Below, in pieces: positions 35,506-44,322 of a DNA stretch of 64,000 bases. The position numbers and the translations under genes are program-made. The notes below the pieces were generated by a model. That model was not told the origin of the DNA. It made no database searches and worked only from the letters and a program-made list of their open reading frames with translations. Each line of letters starts with the position of its first letter. Within the stretch, counting starts at the first letter, position 1. The DNA is from Burkholderiales bacterium (GTDB lineage Bacteria > Pseudomonadota > Gammaproteobacteria > Burkholderiales > Burkholderiaceae_C), in assembly GCA_029268225.1 (NCBI GenBank), contig JAJUGJ010000009.1, positions 51,707 through 115,706 of the forward strand, written 5' to 3'.

Positions 35506-36695
35506 CCTTTGGCCCCGCTGATCTCACCCACATCTTCCGGGTGTTCATCCTTGAAACGCTCGGCGATCTCGTCAAAGCGGTCCAGATGCCGCAAAAAAGC
35601 ATCCGCCACGTCCGGGTCAAAATGCCGCCCGCGCCCCTCCTGCATGATTTGCAGCACCCTGTCTGCACCGAAGGGTTCCTTGTAATGTCGACGCGAGATC
35701 AGGGCATCGAACACATCCGCCACCGCCATCAGGCGTGCTGGCAGCGGAATGGCATCGCCCTGCAGTCCCTCGGGGTAGCCACTGCCATCCCACTTTTCAT
35801 GGTGCCCACCTGCAATCTGACAGGCCACCTCTAGAAAATCCAGCGCCGAATCCCCAACGTCGTCTTCCGCGCTCAAACCACGCTGTGCACGCGCAGCACG
35901 CACCTGCATGATCGATTCCCCCACCGCCTGCGCACCGATCATCGCGTGCGTCTTCATCACCTCAAACTCCTCCGGCGTCAGCTTGCCGGGTTTGAGCAAG
36001 ATCGCATCGGGAATGCCCACCTTGCCGATGTCATGCAGCGGTGCCGCCTTGATCACTCGGCCGCAATAAGCCTCATCGGCCAACTCGGCCTGAAAACGCG
36101 GGTGCTCGCGCAGCAGTTCAATCAACAGCGCCACATAGCCTTGCGTGCGGTGCAGGTGGTTGCCAGTTTCGTTGTCACGCTTTTCTGCCAAGGCGGCCAA
36201 GGCATGCAGACTCACATCCTTGATCAACTCGTTCTCGGCCATGCGCCGGTGCACTTCGGCATCCAGGTAGGCGTTCTGGTCGGCCAGCCAATCACGGGCT
36301 TTCTTCAGCTCCAACTGCGCCTTCACCCGAGCCAGCAGCAAGGCGGGCTTGATGGGCTTGGTGACGTAGTCCACCGCCCCCAGACTCAGGCCCAGTTCCT
36401 CGTCGGTGTCGGCCGCCAGGGCCGTCACGAATATGACCGGGATGTCATGCGAGGCGGGCTGCTGGCGCAAGGCCTTCAAGACCTCATAGCCGTCCATGTC
36501 GGGCATCATCACGTCCAGCAGGATCAGATCAGGACGCGGCGCAACCTCCACCGCCTGCAAGGCCCGCGCGCCCGAATTGGCCACACGCACGTGGTAGTAA
36601 GGCCGCAGCAACTGTCCGATGACCGTGAGGTTCTCCTTGGTGTCATCGACCACCAGCACTGTCATGCGATCCATCGCCGAATCAACCGTCTCCAT
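35502..36695 (-). CDS. Response regulator with HD-GYP c-di-GMP phosphodiesterase domain
   Basis: 397 residues. REC domain about 10-130 ('VLVVDDTKENLTVIG', acceptor 'LILLDVMMPDMDG', 'YVTKPIKP'). HD-GYP domain about 160-385 with 'ETGNHLHRTQGY', 'PLHDIGKVGIPDAILLKPGKL', 'THAMIGA', 'AGGHHEKWDGSGYPEGL' and 'LMAVADVFDALISRRHYKEPF': all metal ligands and the GYP motif are intact, so c-di-GMP hydrolysis is expected. RpfG-like. First gene of the signalling operon. Start M1, M8 or M11 cannot be separated; no good ribosome binding site is visible. Confidence 0.93.
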   Translation of the reverse strand: METVDSAMDRMTVLVVDDTKENLTVIGQLLRPYYHVRVANSGARALQAVEVAPRPDLILLDVMMPDMDGYEVLKALRQQPASHDIPVIFVTALAADTDEELGLSLGAVDYVTKPIKPALLLARVKAQLELKKARDWLADQNAYLDAEVHRRMAENELIKDVSLHALAALAEKRDNETGNHLHRTQGYVALLIELLREHPRFQAELADEAYCGRVIKAAPLHDIGKVGIPDAILLKPGKLTPEEFEVMKTHAMIGAQAVGESIMQVRAARAQRGLSAEDDVGDSALDFLEVACQIAGGHHEKWDGSGYPEGLQGDAIPLPARLMAVADVFDALISRRHYKEPFGADRVLQIMQEGRGRHFDPDVADAFLRHLDRFDEIAERFKDEHPEDVGEISGAKG

Positions 36696-36779
36696 GGCGT
36701 CACCCGTTCAAAGATGCGAGATGCTCTCCCGAGAACTCGGGGCACAGCATGGAGACAGTCTAACGAGAATCAATTCACA

Positions 36780-37742
36780 TCAGGTGGGAAGAAGTTGATT
36801 TGGATCAGCCCAAAATACCCCGGTCAGTAGCTCGGTCAGGCGTTCCGGCCCCATCCGGAAGCCGCATGCCTGAGGGTGTCCCCCACCCCCCATGGATTCG
36901 GCCAGTGGAATGGCATTGAACGTGGGCACCGCACGCAGCCCCACTTTCACTGTGCCATCCTTCGACACGCTCCAAAGCAGTGCGAAACTGCCACACTCGG
37001 CCGACAGCATGTTGCCGACCTCGCTGGTGAAGGCACCTGGGCAATTCACCATCACACCGGCCTGACCATTGAAGGTCAAGGGGGCAGCCCCTTGGGCAAT
37101 GTCGCGGCACAGGCTGAGAAACTTCTCGTTCATGGCCTGACCACGCTGACCAAACTCGGCCACCTGCGCCGGCGTGAACGCGGCAATCTCGGCCCACCGC
37201 GGGAACTCATTGGGCTCCAGATCAAGCGCCGACAAAAATGGCGCGCTTTCCGGGAAGGCCCATGTCCACAGATCGCGGTCCTGCACGTAACGGATCAGGT
37301 CGGGCACCGGTTGCTCCGGGAAAAAGAACTTCCACGACAGCATCGCGCCCGACTGCGTCATGTCGAAATGCACCGCACCGCAACGGCACTGGAAGCGTCC
37401 GAGCTTGTCGGCTGCGCTTTGATGGTGATCCAGCAGCACGAGCTTGGATGCGCGCTCGTCGATGCCCTGCATCAGCCCCTCTTCAAAAGAGAAGTCCAGG
37501 ATGTAGACCGCACGCCCGTCCAGCGGCGGCAGATCGTCCAGCGTGGTGACCTTGCCATGACTCACTCCGAGGTACTCACCCTGCCCTTCGAAATACAGCC
37601 AGGCGGCCAAGGCGGCCCCAAAGCCATCGGGGCACTTGCCGTGGTAGATGACGAGCGGATTGGGGTCGGTCTTGGAGGGCTGGGCTACCAGACCGGGGAG
37701 AGAAGTGAAAAGGCCAGTGGTCACGGGATGCAGGGGCGCCAA
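36780..37742 (-). CDS. DHH/DHHA1-type phosphoesterase
   Basis: 320 residues. 'VIYHGKCPDGFGAALAAW' (first motif), 'VYILDFSFEE', 'LVLLDHHQSAADKL' (DHH) and C-terminal DHHA1 'AESMGGGGHPQACGFRMG' with the GGGGH motif. Members hydrolyse phosphodiesters such as oligonucleotides, pAp or cyclic dinucleotides; the short variant here, without CBS or PAS domains, is not assigned. It precedes the HD-GYP operon in the opposite order of transcription (same strand, 84 bases downstream of it lies the HD-GYP start), but a promoter for the latter is likely in that gap. Confidence 0.85.
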   Translation of the reverse strand: MAPLHPVTTGLFTSLPGLVAQPSKTDPNPLVIYHGKCPDGFGAALAAWLYFEGQGEYLGVSHGKVTTLDDLPPLDGRAVYILDFSFEEGLMQGIDERASKLVLLDHHQSAADKLGRFQCRCGAVHFDMTQSGAMLSWKFFFPEQPVPDLIRYVQDRDLWTWAFPESAPFLSALDLEPNEFPRWAEIAAFTPAQVAEFGQRGQAMNEKFLSLCRDIAQGAAPLTFNGQAGVMVNCPGAFTSEVGNMLSAECGSFALLWSVSKDGTVKVGLRAVPTFNAIPLAESMGGGGHPQACGFRMGPERLTELLTGVFWADPNQLLPT

Positions 37743-37982
37743 CAGGCACCGTTGGGATCAAACCCATGATGGTACGGCAGGGGCGATGTGTTGACTGCCT
37801 CATTTCGCAGCAACCCAGGGCTCGCCCCAGGGGGAGATCGTTTTGCCCCCGCCTTGCCAACAAACTTATCCACAGGAAACGGGGACAACTTGCTGCACTG
37901 CACTCAACTACTGCCCCACCGCTCGGCTTCTCAGCCTAAAATTGCATATTGCAGCGCAACATTACTTTTTGTTTCCTTCTCC

Positions 37983-38438
37983 ATGCCGGTCACGTCCACC
38001 CGACGCATCCACATCGCCCAACAGTTCATCCGCTTCGGCTTCGGTGAACACGTGGACGAGAATGCGCCGTTCTATTCCAACCAGTTCCTGACCCAGGAAC
38101 TCACCACCACCGAGGTCCAGGCGGTGCTGACCATCGTCCAGCGCTACAACGCCTTTTATGGGGTGACGGTGGCGGGCGCGATCGGGCGTTTTCGTGGGCG
38201 CGTGCGTGGCTGGAAGTTTGGTCGCGCCGACGCGCCCATGCTGGTCGTCACGCTGCCTTACTGGACGCACCAGGTCGAGGAAATCCCCCAGGGTGCACCG
38301 GTCGGCAAACCCATCTCGGACGAGGACAACCAGGCCTTGGTGGAAGAACTGCGCCAGCTGTTCATGAACGAACTCGATGCCAACCGCTTCGAGTCGCTGG
38401 ACGAGACCGGCCACGTGTTTGCCGCCCACTGGGGCTGA
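37983..38438 (+). CDS. Hypothetical protein, 151 residues
   Basis: Starts at ATG 37983. Soluble, with 'IHIAQQFIRFGFGEHVDENAPFYSNQFLTQELTTTEVQAVL' and an acidic C-terminus; no membrane segment, signal or recognised motif. The upstream gap 37743-37982 is AT-richer (around 37930-37970) and probably carries the promoter. Coding-like third-position GC supports it as real. No function can be assigned. Confidence 0.65.
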   Translation: MPVTSTRRIHIAQQFIRFGFGEHVDENAPFYSNQFLTQELTTTEVQAVLTIVQRYNAFYGVTVAGAIGRFRGRVRGWKFGRADAPMLVVTLPYWTHQVEEIPQGAPVGKPISDEDNQALVEELRQLFMNELDANRFESLDETGHVFAAHWG

Positions 38439-38523
38439 AACCTCGCGCATCCAGCGCGCATCCAGGGTTCTCACCGACAACTCCGCCCTCATTCCGTCAC
38501 CGAAATGGCGTAGTCTGAGGCGC

Positions 38524-39216
38524 ATGTGTGCAAACTACCGCCCGGTCAGCGACAAAGCTCGGCTCCAGGATCACTTTGGTGCCCCCGTCCCGACAGACGC
38601 CAGCTGGCCTGAAGAGGTCCGTTCCATGGGCTTGGCCCCAGCCGTCCGCCTGCGCGATGGTGAAGACCCCGCGCAACGCGAGGTGTTCCTGGGCCAATTC
38701 GGCCTCATGCCGTTCTGGGCCAAGGACCCGACGGTCGCCCGGCGCACGTACAACGCCCGCAGCGAAACAGCCAACACCAAGCCCAACTTCCGCGATGCCT
38801 GGCGCCGAGGTCACCGCTGCATCATCCCGGCCGAATGCCTCTACCTGCCCCGCTACGACGAAACCGGCAAGGCCACCCGCTGGCAACTGTCACGCACCGA
38901 CGGTGCGCCCATGGGGATCGCAGGCCTCTGGAGCCTGGGGTGGTCGCACAACGGGGCACCGGTACCCTCGTTTGCCATGCTCACGGTGAATGCCGACGAA
39001 CACCCCTTGCTGCGCACTTTCCACAAGCCGGAGGACGAGAAGCGCATGGTGGTCATCCTTCCAGAGTCCGATTACGAAAAGTGGCTGAACTGCCACGTCG
39101 AAGCCATGCAGGGCATGATGACGCGGTATCCTGCGGCCTCGTTGACAGCCGAACCTGCACCGGGTGTGCCAGGGCGGCTGACGGCGATCTCCACTGAATC
39201 CTGCACATCGACATGA
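38524..39216 (+). CDS. SOS response-associated peptidase (SRAP/YedK/HMCES)
   Basis: 230 residues from ATG 38524, giving the essential Cys at position 2 (M-C-A-N-Y). 'GLMPFWAKDP', 'TYNARSETANTKPNFRDAWRRGHRCIIPAECLYLP' (NARSET and the catalytic Glu) and 'RTFHKPEDEKRMVVILPE' (His) are the family signatures. SRAP proteins form a thiazolidine crosslink with abasic sites in single-stranded DNA. It overlaps the DUF3297 gene by ATGA. Confidence 0.93.
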   Translation: MCANYRPVSDKARLQDHFGAPVPTDASWPEEVRSMGLAPAVRLRDGEDPAQREVFLGQFGLMPFWAKDPTVARRTYNARSETANTKPNFRDAWRRGHRCIIPAECLYLPRYDETGKATRWQLSRTDGAPMGIAGLWSLGWSHNGAPVPSFAMLTVNADEHPLLRTFHKPEDEKRMVVILPESDYEKWLNCHVEAMQGMMTRYPAASLTAEPAPGVPGRLTAISTESCTST

Positions 39217-39467
39217 CCGATACCACCCCCGCTCAAGCTCCCGCCCTGCCCGACCACCTGTCCATCGATCCCAGCAGCCCTCACCATGTGGCCGAGGTGT
39301 TCCAGCACGACATCGGCATCCGCTTCAACGACAAGGAACGCTTTGACGTCGAGGAGTACTGCATCAGTGAAGGCTGGGTGAAGGTGCCCGCGGGCAAGAA
39401 GGTCGACCGCAAGGGTCGACCTCTGCTGATCAAGCTCAAGGGCAAGGTTGAGGCCTTCTACAAGTAA
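39213..39467 (+). CDS. DUF3297 family protein
   Basis: 84 residues, small soluble protein matching DUF3297: 'HHVAEVFQHDIGIRFNDKERFDVEEYCISEGWVKVPAGKK' and 'GRPLLIKLKGKVEAFYK'. Function unknown. Translationally coupled to the SRAP gene. Confidence 0.88.
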   Translation: MTDTTPAQAPALPDHLSIDPSSPHHVAEVFQHDIGIRFNDKERFDVEEYCISEGWVKVPAGKKVDRKGRPLLIKLKGKVEAFYK

Positions 39468-39473
39468 GCGCAT

Positions 39474-39752
39474 ATGAGCATCGTCGTCTATTGGCTCAGC
39501 CAGGGTCGCCCGCATTGCGAAACCTTCAGCGACGATCAGCTGCTGGCGGCGCTCTCGTTCTCCGAAGCGAGACGCAAAGACAAGGATGCGCAAGGCCAGC
39601 CCCTCAACAGCCACGTGGTCACCCACTCGGAACTCGGCGACTGCGTGAGCAAACCGGGCGTGAGTGACGAGTTGCCAGCCGACTACAGCTGGACCAAATC
39701 CCACCGTGGCGGCCCTCCGGCGCCGGAAGGCCAGCCCAAAACCCTGGGTTGA
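39474..39752 (+). CDS. Hypothetical protein, 92 residues
   Basis: Starts six bases after the DUF3297 stop. Soluble; 'MSIVVYWLSQGRPHCETFSD' and 'ALSFSEARRKDKDAQGQPLNSHVVTHSELGDCVSKPGV'. Proteins of this look, a short cytoplasmic protein with a conserved SHV..S...GD.V pattern, recur near DUF3297 genes; no function known. Confidence 0.7.
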   Translation: MSIVVYWLSQGRPHCETFSDDQLLAALSFSEARRKDKDAQGQPLNSHVVTHSELGDCVSKPGVSDELPADYSWTKSHRGGPPAPEGQPKTLG

Positions 39753-39803
39753 TCCCCCTTCAAGGCCGTTTCGCAACACGGAAGGGGCTGCTAGCATCGA
39801 GTG

Positions 39804-42785
39804 ATGCGCGCCAACGCCCCCCTGCACGTTCACGTGTCCACGCTGTTCATGGTGCTGATCCTCACGGTCGGCACCTTGCTGGGGCTCGTCGGTTACCGCA
39901 TGGCCGATCACCTGATCACCTCGGTGTCTCAGGATCTGGCGCAGCGCATCAGCCGCGAAACGTCCTCTGAACTGCGCCAGCTCACCGAGCCCGCCCAGAC
40001 CGCCCTGCACTTGCTGCAGTTCGACCCGCTGGCCGGCACCACACAGTATGAGCAACGCATGGCGCGGCTGCCCCTGATCAAGGCCGCGCTGGATCACACC
40101 CCTGCATCGGCATCGATCTTCCTGGGTTACCCGACGGGCGACTACTTCTTCGTGCGTCGCCTGCGAGACGCCCAAGAGCGCCAGCAGTTTCAAGCCCCCG
40201 CCAGCGCCGCCTACATGGTGCGCAGCATCGAACGCACAGGCGGCACACCCCGCGGGCGTCAGGTGTACCTGAACGACCGGCTGCAGATCATCCACGCCTT
40301 GTCGGTGCCTGACTACGCGCGCAGCTTCGATCCACGCAGCCGCAGCTGGTACCGTCAGGCGCTCAACACGAACGACGTTCACCTGACCGACCCGTACCTG
40401 TTCTACACCGATCGGCAGGTGGGCATCACCCTGTCGCGCCAATCTCGCCATGCGAGCGGTACGGTCATTGCCCTGGACATCCAGTTGCGCACCATCGGGG
40501 CCAGTCTGGCGCGCCAGAAGCTCACGCCCAGCTCGCAGTTGGCGTTGGTCAACGCCAAGGGCGAGGTCTTCGCCCACGAAAACTCTTTCATCGTGCCACG
40601 GGGTGGCACGTACGATCACCCCGCGCTGACGCCGCTGTCGCGCTTCGGCATCCCGGTGTTCAATGCCCTCAGCCAGAAGCTCTCCCTGAGCGAAGTCCCT
40701 GACACCGGCACGCTGCAACAGGTGATTCGACTCCCCGATGGCGACTGGCAGGTCACGCTCAACACCTTGCCCATGTTGGGCAACACCAGCCTGCTGCTCA
40801 TCAATGCCGTGCCGCGCCACGAATTGCTGGCCGTGGTCTATGACGAGGGACGCACAGCCATCATCGCCGCGCTCCTGATCATCCTGGGTGCCATCTTGCT
40901 GGCGTGGCGTTTTGCACGCGGGATCTCTCGCCCCTTGAGCGGCCTGGCCAAAGAGGCCGAAGCCATCCGCCACTTCGACTTTGGACAAACCGTACCGCTC
41001 AAGTCCTATGTGCTGGAGGTCAACACGCTGGCGCACAGCGTCGGGCTGATGAAGCGCACCATCCGGCAGTTCCTGGAGATCAGCTCGGCCATTTCCGGTG
41101 AGAAGAACTTCGAACGCCTGCTGCCCCGGCTGCTGGACGACACCGTGACGGCGGTGGACGCTGCCGCCGGGATACTCTACCTGCGTGCCGATGGCAAACT
41201 CAAGCCAGCGTGCGCGCGTGGCGTCGACGGTCTCGCCTTTGGCCCAGACGCCTTGGCCAAACTGCACAAGCTTGCCCTGCCTGCGGCCAACCAAGCGGCG
41301 ACGCCTCCGCCGCAGGGACAAGAGACGCCCCTGCTCGGCCAGGCCTTGCGCCAAGGTCGCGTGGTGTCCGGCGCCTTGCAGCCCGTGGACCTCCTGACCG
41401 TGGGCTTGTCGGAGCTGGACGCCCCGCGCTGGCCGCCACATGCCATGGCCGTGCCCCTGCTCAACCGTCAGCGTGAACTGGTGGGGGCCATGCTCATCCT
41501 CTCTGAAACCCCCAACGAGACCGACCGTGCGTCGTTCCTGGGCGCCCTGTCTGGCACAGCTGCCGTGAGCCTCGAAGCCCAGGCGCTGATCAACGACCAG
41601 AAAGCTCTGTTCGATGCCTTCATTCAGCTGATCGCCAACGCCATCGACACCAAGAGCGCCTACACCGGTGGGCACTGCGCCCGCGTCCCCGAACTCACCC
41701 GCATGTTGGCCGAAGCCGCCTGCCAGGCACAAGAAGGGCCTTACCAATCGTTCCGACTCAACGACGAAGGCTGGGAGACCCTGCGCATGGCAGCCTGGCT
41801 GCATGACTGCGGCAAGATCACCACGCCGGAGTATGTGGTCGACAAAGCCACCAAGCTGGAGACCCTCTACAACCGCATCCACGAGGTGCGCATGCGTTTC
41901 GAAGTCCTCAAACGGGATGCCGAAATCGCATGCCTGCAAGCCATCCACCAAGGGGCCGATGAGGCAAGCAGTCGCCAGCAACTGGCCAAGACCCTCGGCG
42001 AACTGGACGATGACTTCGCGTTCGTGGCGCGCTGCAATCTGGGCAGCGAAGCCATGGCACCCGAAGACCTGCAACGCCTGCTCGAAATTTCTCAGCGAAC
42101 CTGGCAGCGCACCCTGGACGACCGACTGGGACTGTCGTGGGAGGAGTTGCAACGACACCCGCAGGACGTCTCCCTGCCTCTGCCGACGAGCGAGTATGTG
42201 CTGGCCGACAAGCCGCAGCATCGCATTGAGCGGCCCCAGCACGACCAGATGCCCAAAGAAAGCCGCTGGGGCTTCCGCATGGCCGAGCCCAAATTGCTCT
42301 ACAACCAGGGTGAGTTGTACAACCTGCGTCTCGGCTACGGCACCTTGACCGAGGAGGAGCGGTTCAAGATCAACCAGCACATCGTGCAGACCGAGGTGAT
42401 GCTGCGCCAGTTGCCCTTCCCGCCTTACCTGACCCGGGTGCCGGAGATTGCCGCTGGCCACCATGAGAAATTGGATGGCACAGGTTACCCCAAGGGACTG
42501 CATCAGGACCAGTTGGGGCCTGAGACCCGGATGCTCGCGATTGCCGATATTTTCGAAGCACTGACCGCCTCCGACCGGCCCTACAAGAAAGGCAAGAAGC
42601 TGTCAGAGGCGGTCGCGATCCTGCATCGGATGAGCCAGCGAGGCCACATCGACCCCGACCTGTTCGCGCTGTTCCTGTCGTCTGGGGTGTACCAGGCCTA
42701 CGCACAGCGCTTCATGGCACCAGCGCAGATCGACGAGGTGCCTGTGGCCCAGTACCTCAGCTCGCAGGTTCAGCGCGCGCCCTGA
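39804..42785 (+). CDS. Membrane Cache-GAF-HD-GYP c-di-GMP phosphodiesterase-like protein
   Basis: 993 residues. Membrane segments about 10-33 and 349-370 bracket a double-Cache-type sensor ('PDYARSFDPRSRSWYRQALNTNDVHLTDPYLFYTDRQVGITLS'). Then a HAMP-like linker, a GAF domain (about 425-595) and an HD-GYP domain: 'HDCGKITTPEYV' at about 667, 'AAGHHEKLDGTGYPKGL' at about 885, 'LAIADIFEALTASDRPYKKGKKL'. The spacing between HD and HHE is about 219 residues, against 77 in the RpfG-like gene at 35.5 kb, so a ~140-residue insertion sits inside the catalytic domain. Ligands are intact. Confidence 0.9.
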   Translation: MRANAPLHVHVSTLFMVLILTVGTLLGLVGYRMADHLITSVSQDLAQRISRETSSELRQLTEPAQTALHLLQFDPLAGTTQYEQRMARLPLIKAALDHTPASASIFLGYPTGDYFFVRRLRDAQERQQFQAPASAAYMVRSIERTGGTPRGRQVYLNDRLQIIHALSVPDYARSFDPRSRSWYRQALNTNDVHLTDPYLFYTDRQVGITLSRQSRHASGTVIALDIQLRTIGASLARQKLTPSSQLALVNAKGEVFAHENSFIVPRGGTYDHPALTPLSRFGIPVFNALSQKLSLSEVPDTGTLQQVIRLPDGDWQVTLNTLPMLGNTSLLLINAVPRHELLAVVYDEGRTAIIAALLIILGAILLAWRFARGISRPLSGLAKEAEAIRHFDFGQTVPLKSYVLEVNTLAHSVGLMKRTIRQFLEISSAISGEKNFERLLPRLLDDTVTAVDAAAGILYLRADGKLKPACARGVDGLAFGPDALAKLHKLALPAANQAATPPPQGQETPLLGQALRQGRVVSGALQPVDLLTVGLSELDAPRWPPHAMAVPLLNRQRELVGAMLILSETPNETDRASFLGALSGTAAVSLEAQALINDQKALFDAFIQLIANAIDTKSAYTGGHCARVPELTRMLAEAACQAQEGPYQSFRLNDEGWETLRMAAWLHDCGKITTPEYVVDKATKLETLYNRIHEVRMRFEVLKRDAEIACLQAIHQGADEASSRQQLAKTLGELDDDFAFVARCNLGSEAMAPEDLQRLLEISQRTWQRTLDDRLGLSWEELQRHPQDVSLPLPTSEYVLADKPQHRIERPQHDQMPKESRWGFRMAEPKLLYNQGELYNLRLGYGTLTEEERFKINQHIVQTEVMLRQLPFPPYLTRVPEIAAGHHEKLDGTGYPKGLHQDQLGPETRMLAIADIFEALTASDRPYKKGKKLSEAVAILHRMSQRGHIDPDLFALFLSSGVYQAYAQRFMAPAQIDEVPVAQYLSSQVQRAP

Positions 42786-43078
42786 GCGGCACGCACGCGG
42801 GCCAATTCTTCGGCATAGGCCGGGCCCGAGCGCAGCGCCTGATACTGGGCGAAGGCTTGCTGATACTCGTCAGAGTTGAAGTTGTAGCCAGGCGTGGCGA
42901 GCATCTGATCGAGGCCCACGCGGTGCCACAAGTTGAAATCGGCCACGACCTCAGCGCGGGTCAGTGCTTGTGGGCGGGTTGTCACGGCCTCGGCGGCCTG
43001 CGCGACGCCAGCCTGGGCAACGCCAGCGACCAGAGCCAAAGAAACCAGTGCGGAACGGAGGGGGTTTGCGTATGTCAT
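42770..43078 (-). CDS. DUF4148-like small secreted protein
   Basis: 102 residues from ATG 43078 (AAAGGTG six bases upstream). Signal peptide about 1-29 ending 'VAQAAEA', then 'LTRAEVVADFNLWHRVGLDQMLATPGYNFNSDEYQQAFAQYQALRSGPAY', the DUF4148 pattern common in Burkholderiales. Its 3' end overlaps the convergent HD-GYP gene by 16 bases. It is divergent from a LysR gene, which probably controls it. Confidence 0.83.
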   Translation of the reverse strand: MTYANPLRSALVSLALVAGVAQAGVAQAAEAVTTRPQALTRAEVVADFNLWHRVGLDQMLATPGYNFNSDEYQQAFAQYQALRSGPAYAEELARVRAAQGAR

Positions 43079-43171
43079 GAGATTCACCTTTCTTGAACTG
43101 TCCGAGAGGACATGAATCTCATTCTGGCGATCAGCGTAAGATTATGGAAATCGATTGAATGGATAAACATC

Positions 43172-44113
43172 ATGCGCGAAATCGATATCAACTACGCTGA
43201 TTTCCGCAGGTTGGACCTGAATCTGCTGGTCGCATTCGATGCATTGCTGACCGAGCGGCACGTCGGTCGCGCTGCCGAGCGCCTCTTCATTGGTCAGCCC
43301 GCCATGAGCCACGCGCTGGCTCGCCTGCGCACCCTGTTTGATGACGAGTTGTTCGTGCGCACCGGCAAGCGCATGGAGCCTACCGATCTGGCGCTGGCAT
43401 TAGGGCCCAGAGTGCGTGCATGGCTTCAGGAGGGCGCCGACTTTCTGCTCCGCGAGGAAGCCTTTGATCCCGCCCATGCCACAGGCCTGATCCGGCTGTC
43501 CATCCCGGACGGCCTAGAGGCCCTCATCCTGCCCCCCCTGCTGGCGCGCCTGCGCGCCGAGGCCCCGGGACTGGGCTTGAGGGTGCAACCGCTGGCCGTA
43601 GAGCATCTGACACAAGCCCTGGACGAGGACGACGTGGACCTCGCTGTCGTCGCCGTAGACCTACCCCTGCGCAGTTGGCACCGTCGAGCCGAATGGCTGC
43701 GCTGTGGCTTCAACTGCCTTTATGCGCCCGCCCATCTGAACCTGCCAGCATCCCCCAGCCTGGCCGATTTGGCCGCTTGTGACCACGTGGTCAGCAGCTA
43801 CCGCGGCGATGCCACCAGCGCACTGGATCAACTGTTTTCTTCACATGGTCTGCAGCGCCGAGTGGTGGCCTCACTGGCCAGCATGGCCTCCATCATGGGG
43901 ACGCTGCGGCAATCGCCGCTGCTGACCATCCAGCCAGACCTTCAACTCGGCCACCTGTTGGACATGGAAGGGCTGATCAGCATCCCACTGCGCAGTGACC
44001 CGCCCATCGAAATCAGCATCAGTGGGGTCTGGCACCACCGCCACGATCGCGACGCTCGCCAGCGCTACGTCCGCGCACAGATGGGGCGGGTGGTGCAGGG
44101 ATTGAAGGCCTGA
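43172..44113 (+). CDS. LysR family transcriptional regulator
   Basis: 313 residues from ATG 43172. HTH 'DLNLLVAFDALLTERHVGRAAERLFIGQPAMSHALARLRTLFDDELFVRTGKRMEPT' belongs to the NodD/LinR-like branch of LysR. C-terminal effector domain about 110-305. Divergent from the DUF4148 gene with 93 bases between. The following 209 bases (44114-44322) show no gene. Confidence 0.9.
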   Translation: MREIDINYADFRRLDLNLLVAFDALLTERHVGRAAERLFIGQPAMSHALARLRTLFDDELFVRTGKRMEPTDLALALGPRVRAWLQEGADFLLREEAFDPAHATGLIRLSIPDGLEALILPPLLARLRAEAPGLGLRVQPLAVEHLTQALDEDDVDLAVVAVDLPLRSWHRRAEWLRCGFNCLYAPAHLNLPASPSLADLAACDHVVSSYRGDATSALDQLFSSHGLQRRVVASLASMASIMGTLRQSPLLTIQPDLQLGHLLDMEGLISIPLRSDPPIEISISGVWHHRHDRDARQRYVRAQMGRVVQGLKA

Positions 44114-44322
44114 GCAAATGATCACATGGGCGTCCGTCCAGGGCATTCACTCGGTGTGTGCATGGCGATTGCCCTCGCGAGCAAAGTTGCAACTGGTGGC
44201 GCTCACGCTTTGCTCGTCGGGGTAACGGGGGCCGGGTGCACAACGCCATCGAACAGTGCCTAGCATACTTCCCCGATCATCTCTCACACGAAGAGCGTCT
44301 GCGCCACCCCGCCTGATGCGGC

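Noticed and set aside
39072..42503. Very long minus-strand open frame antisense to the HD-GYP gene
   Set aside because: It mirrors the GC-rich codon positions of the plus-strand gene, is rich in Gly, Gln, His and Val without any domain, and the plus strand has clear Cache, GAF and HD-GYP motifs.
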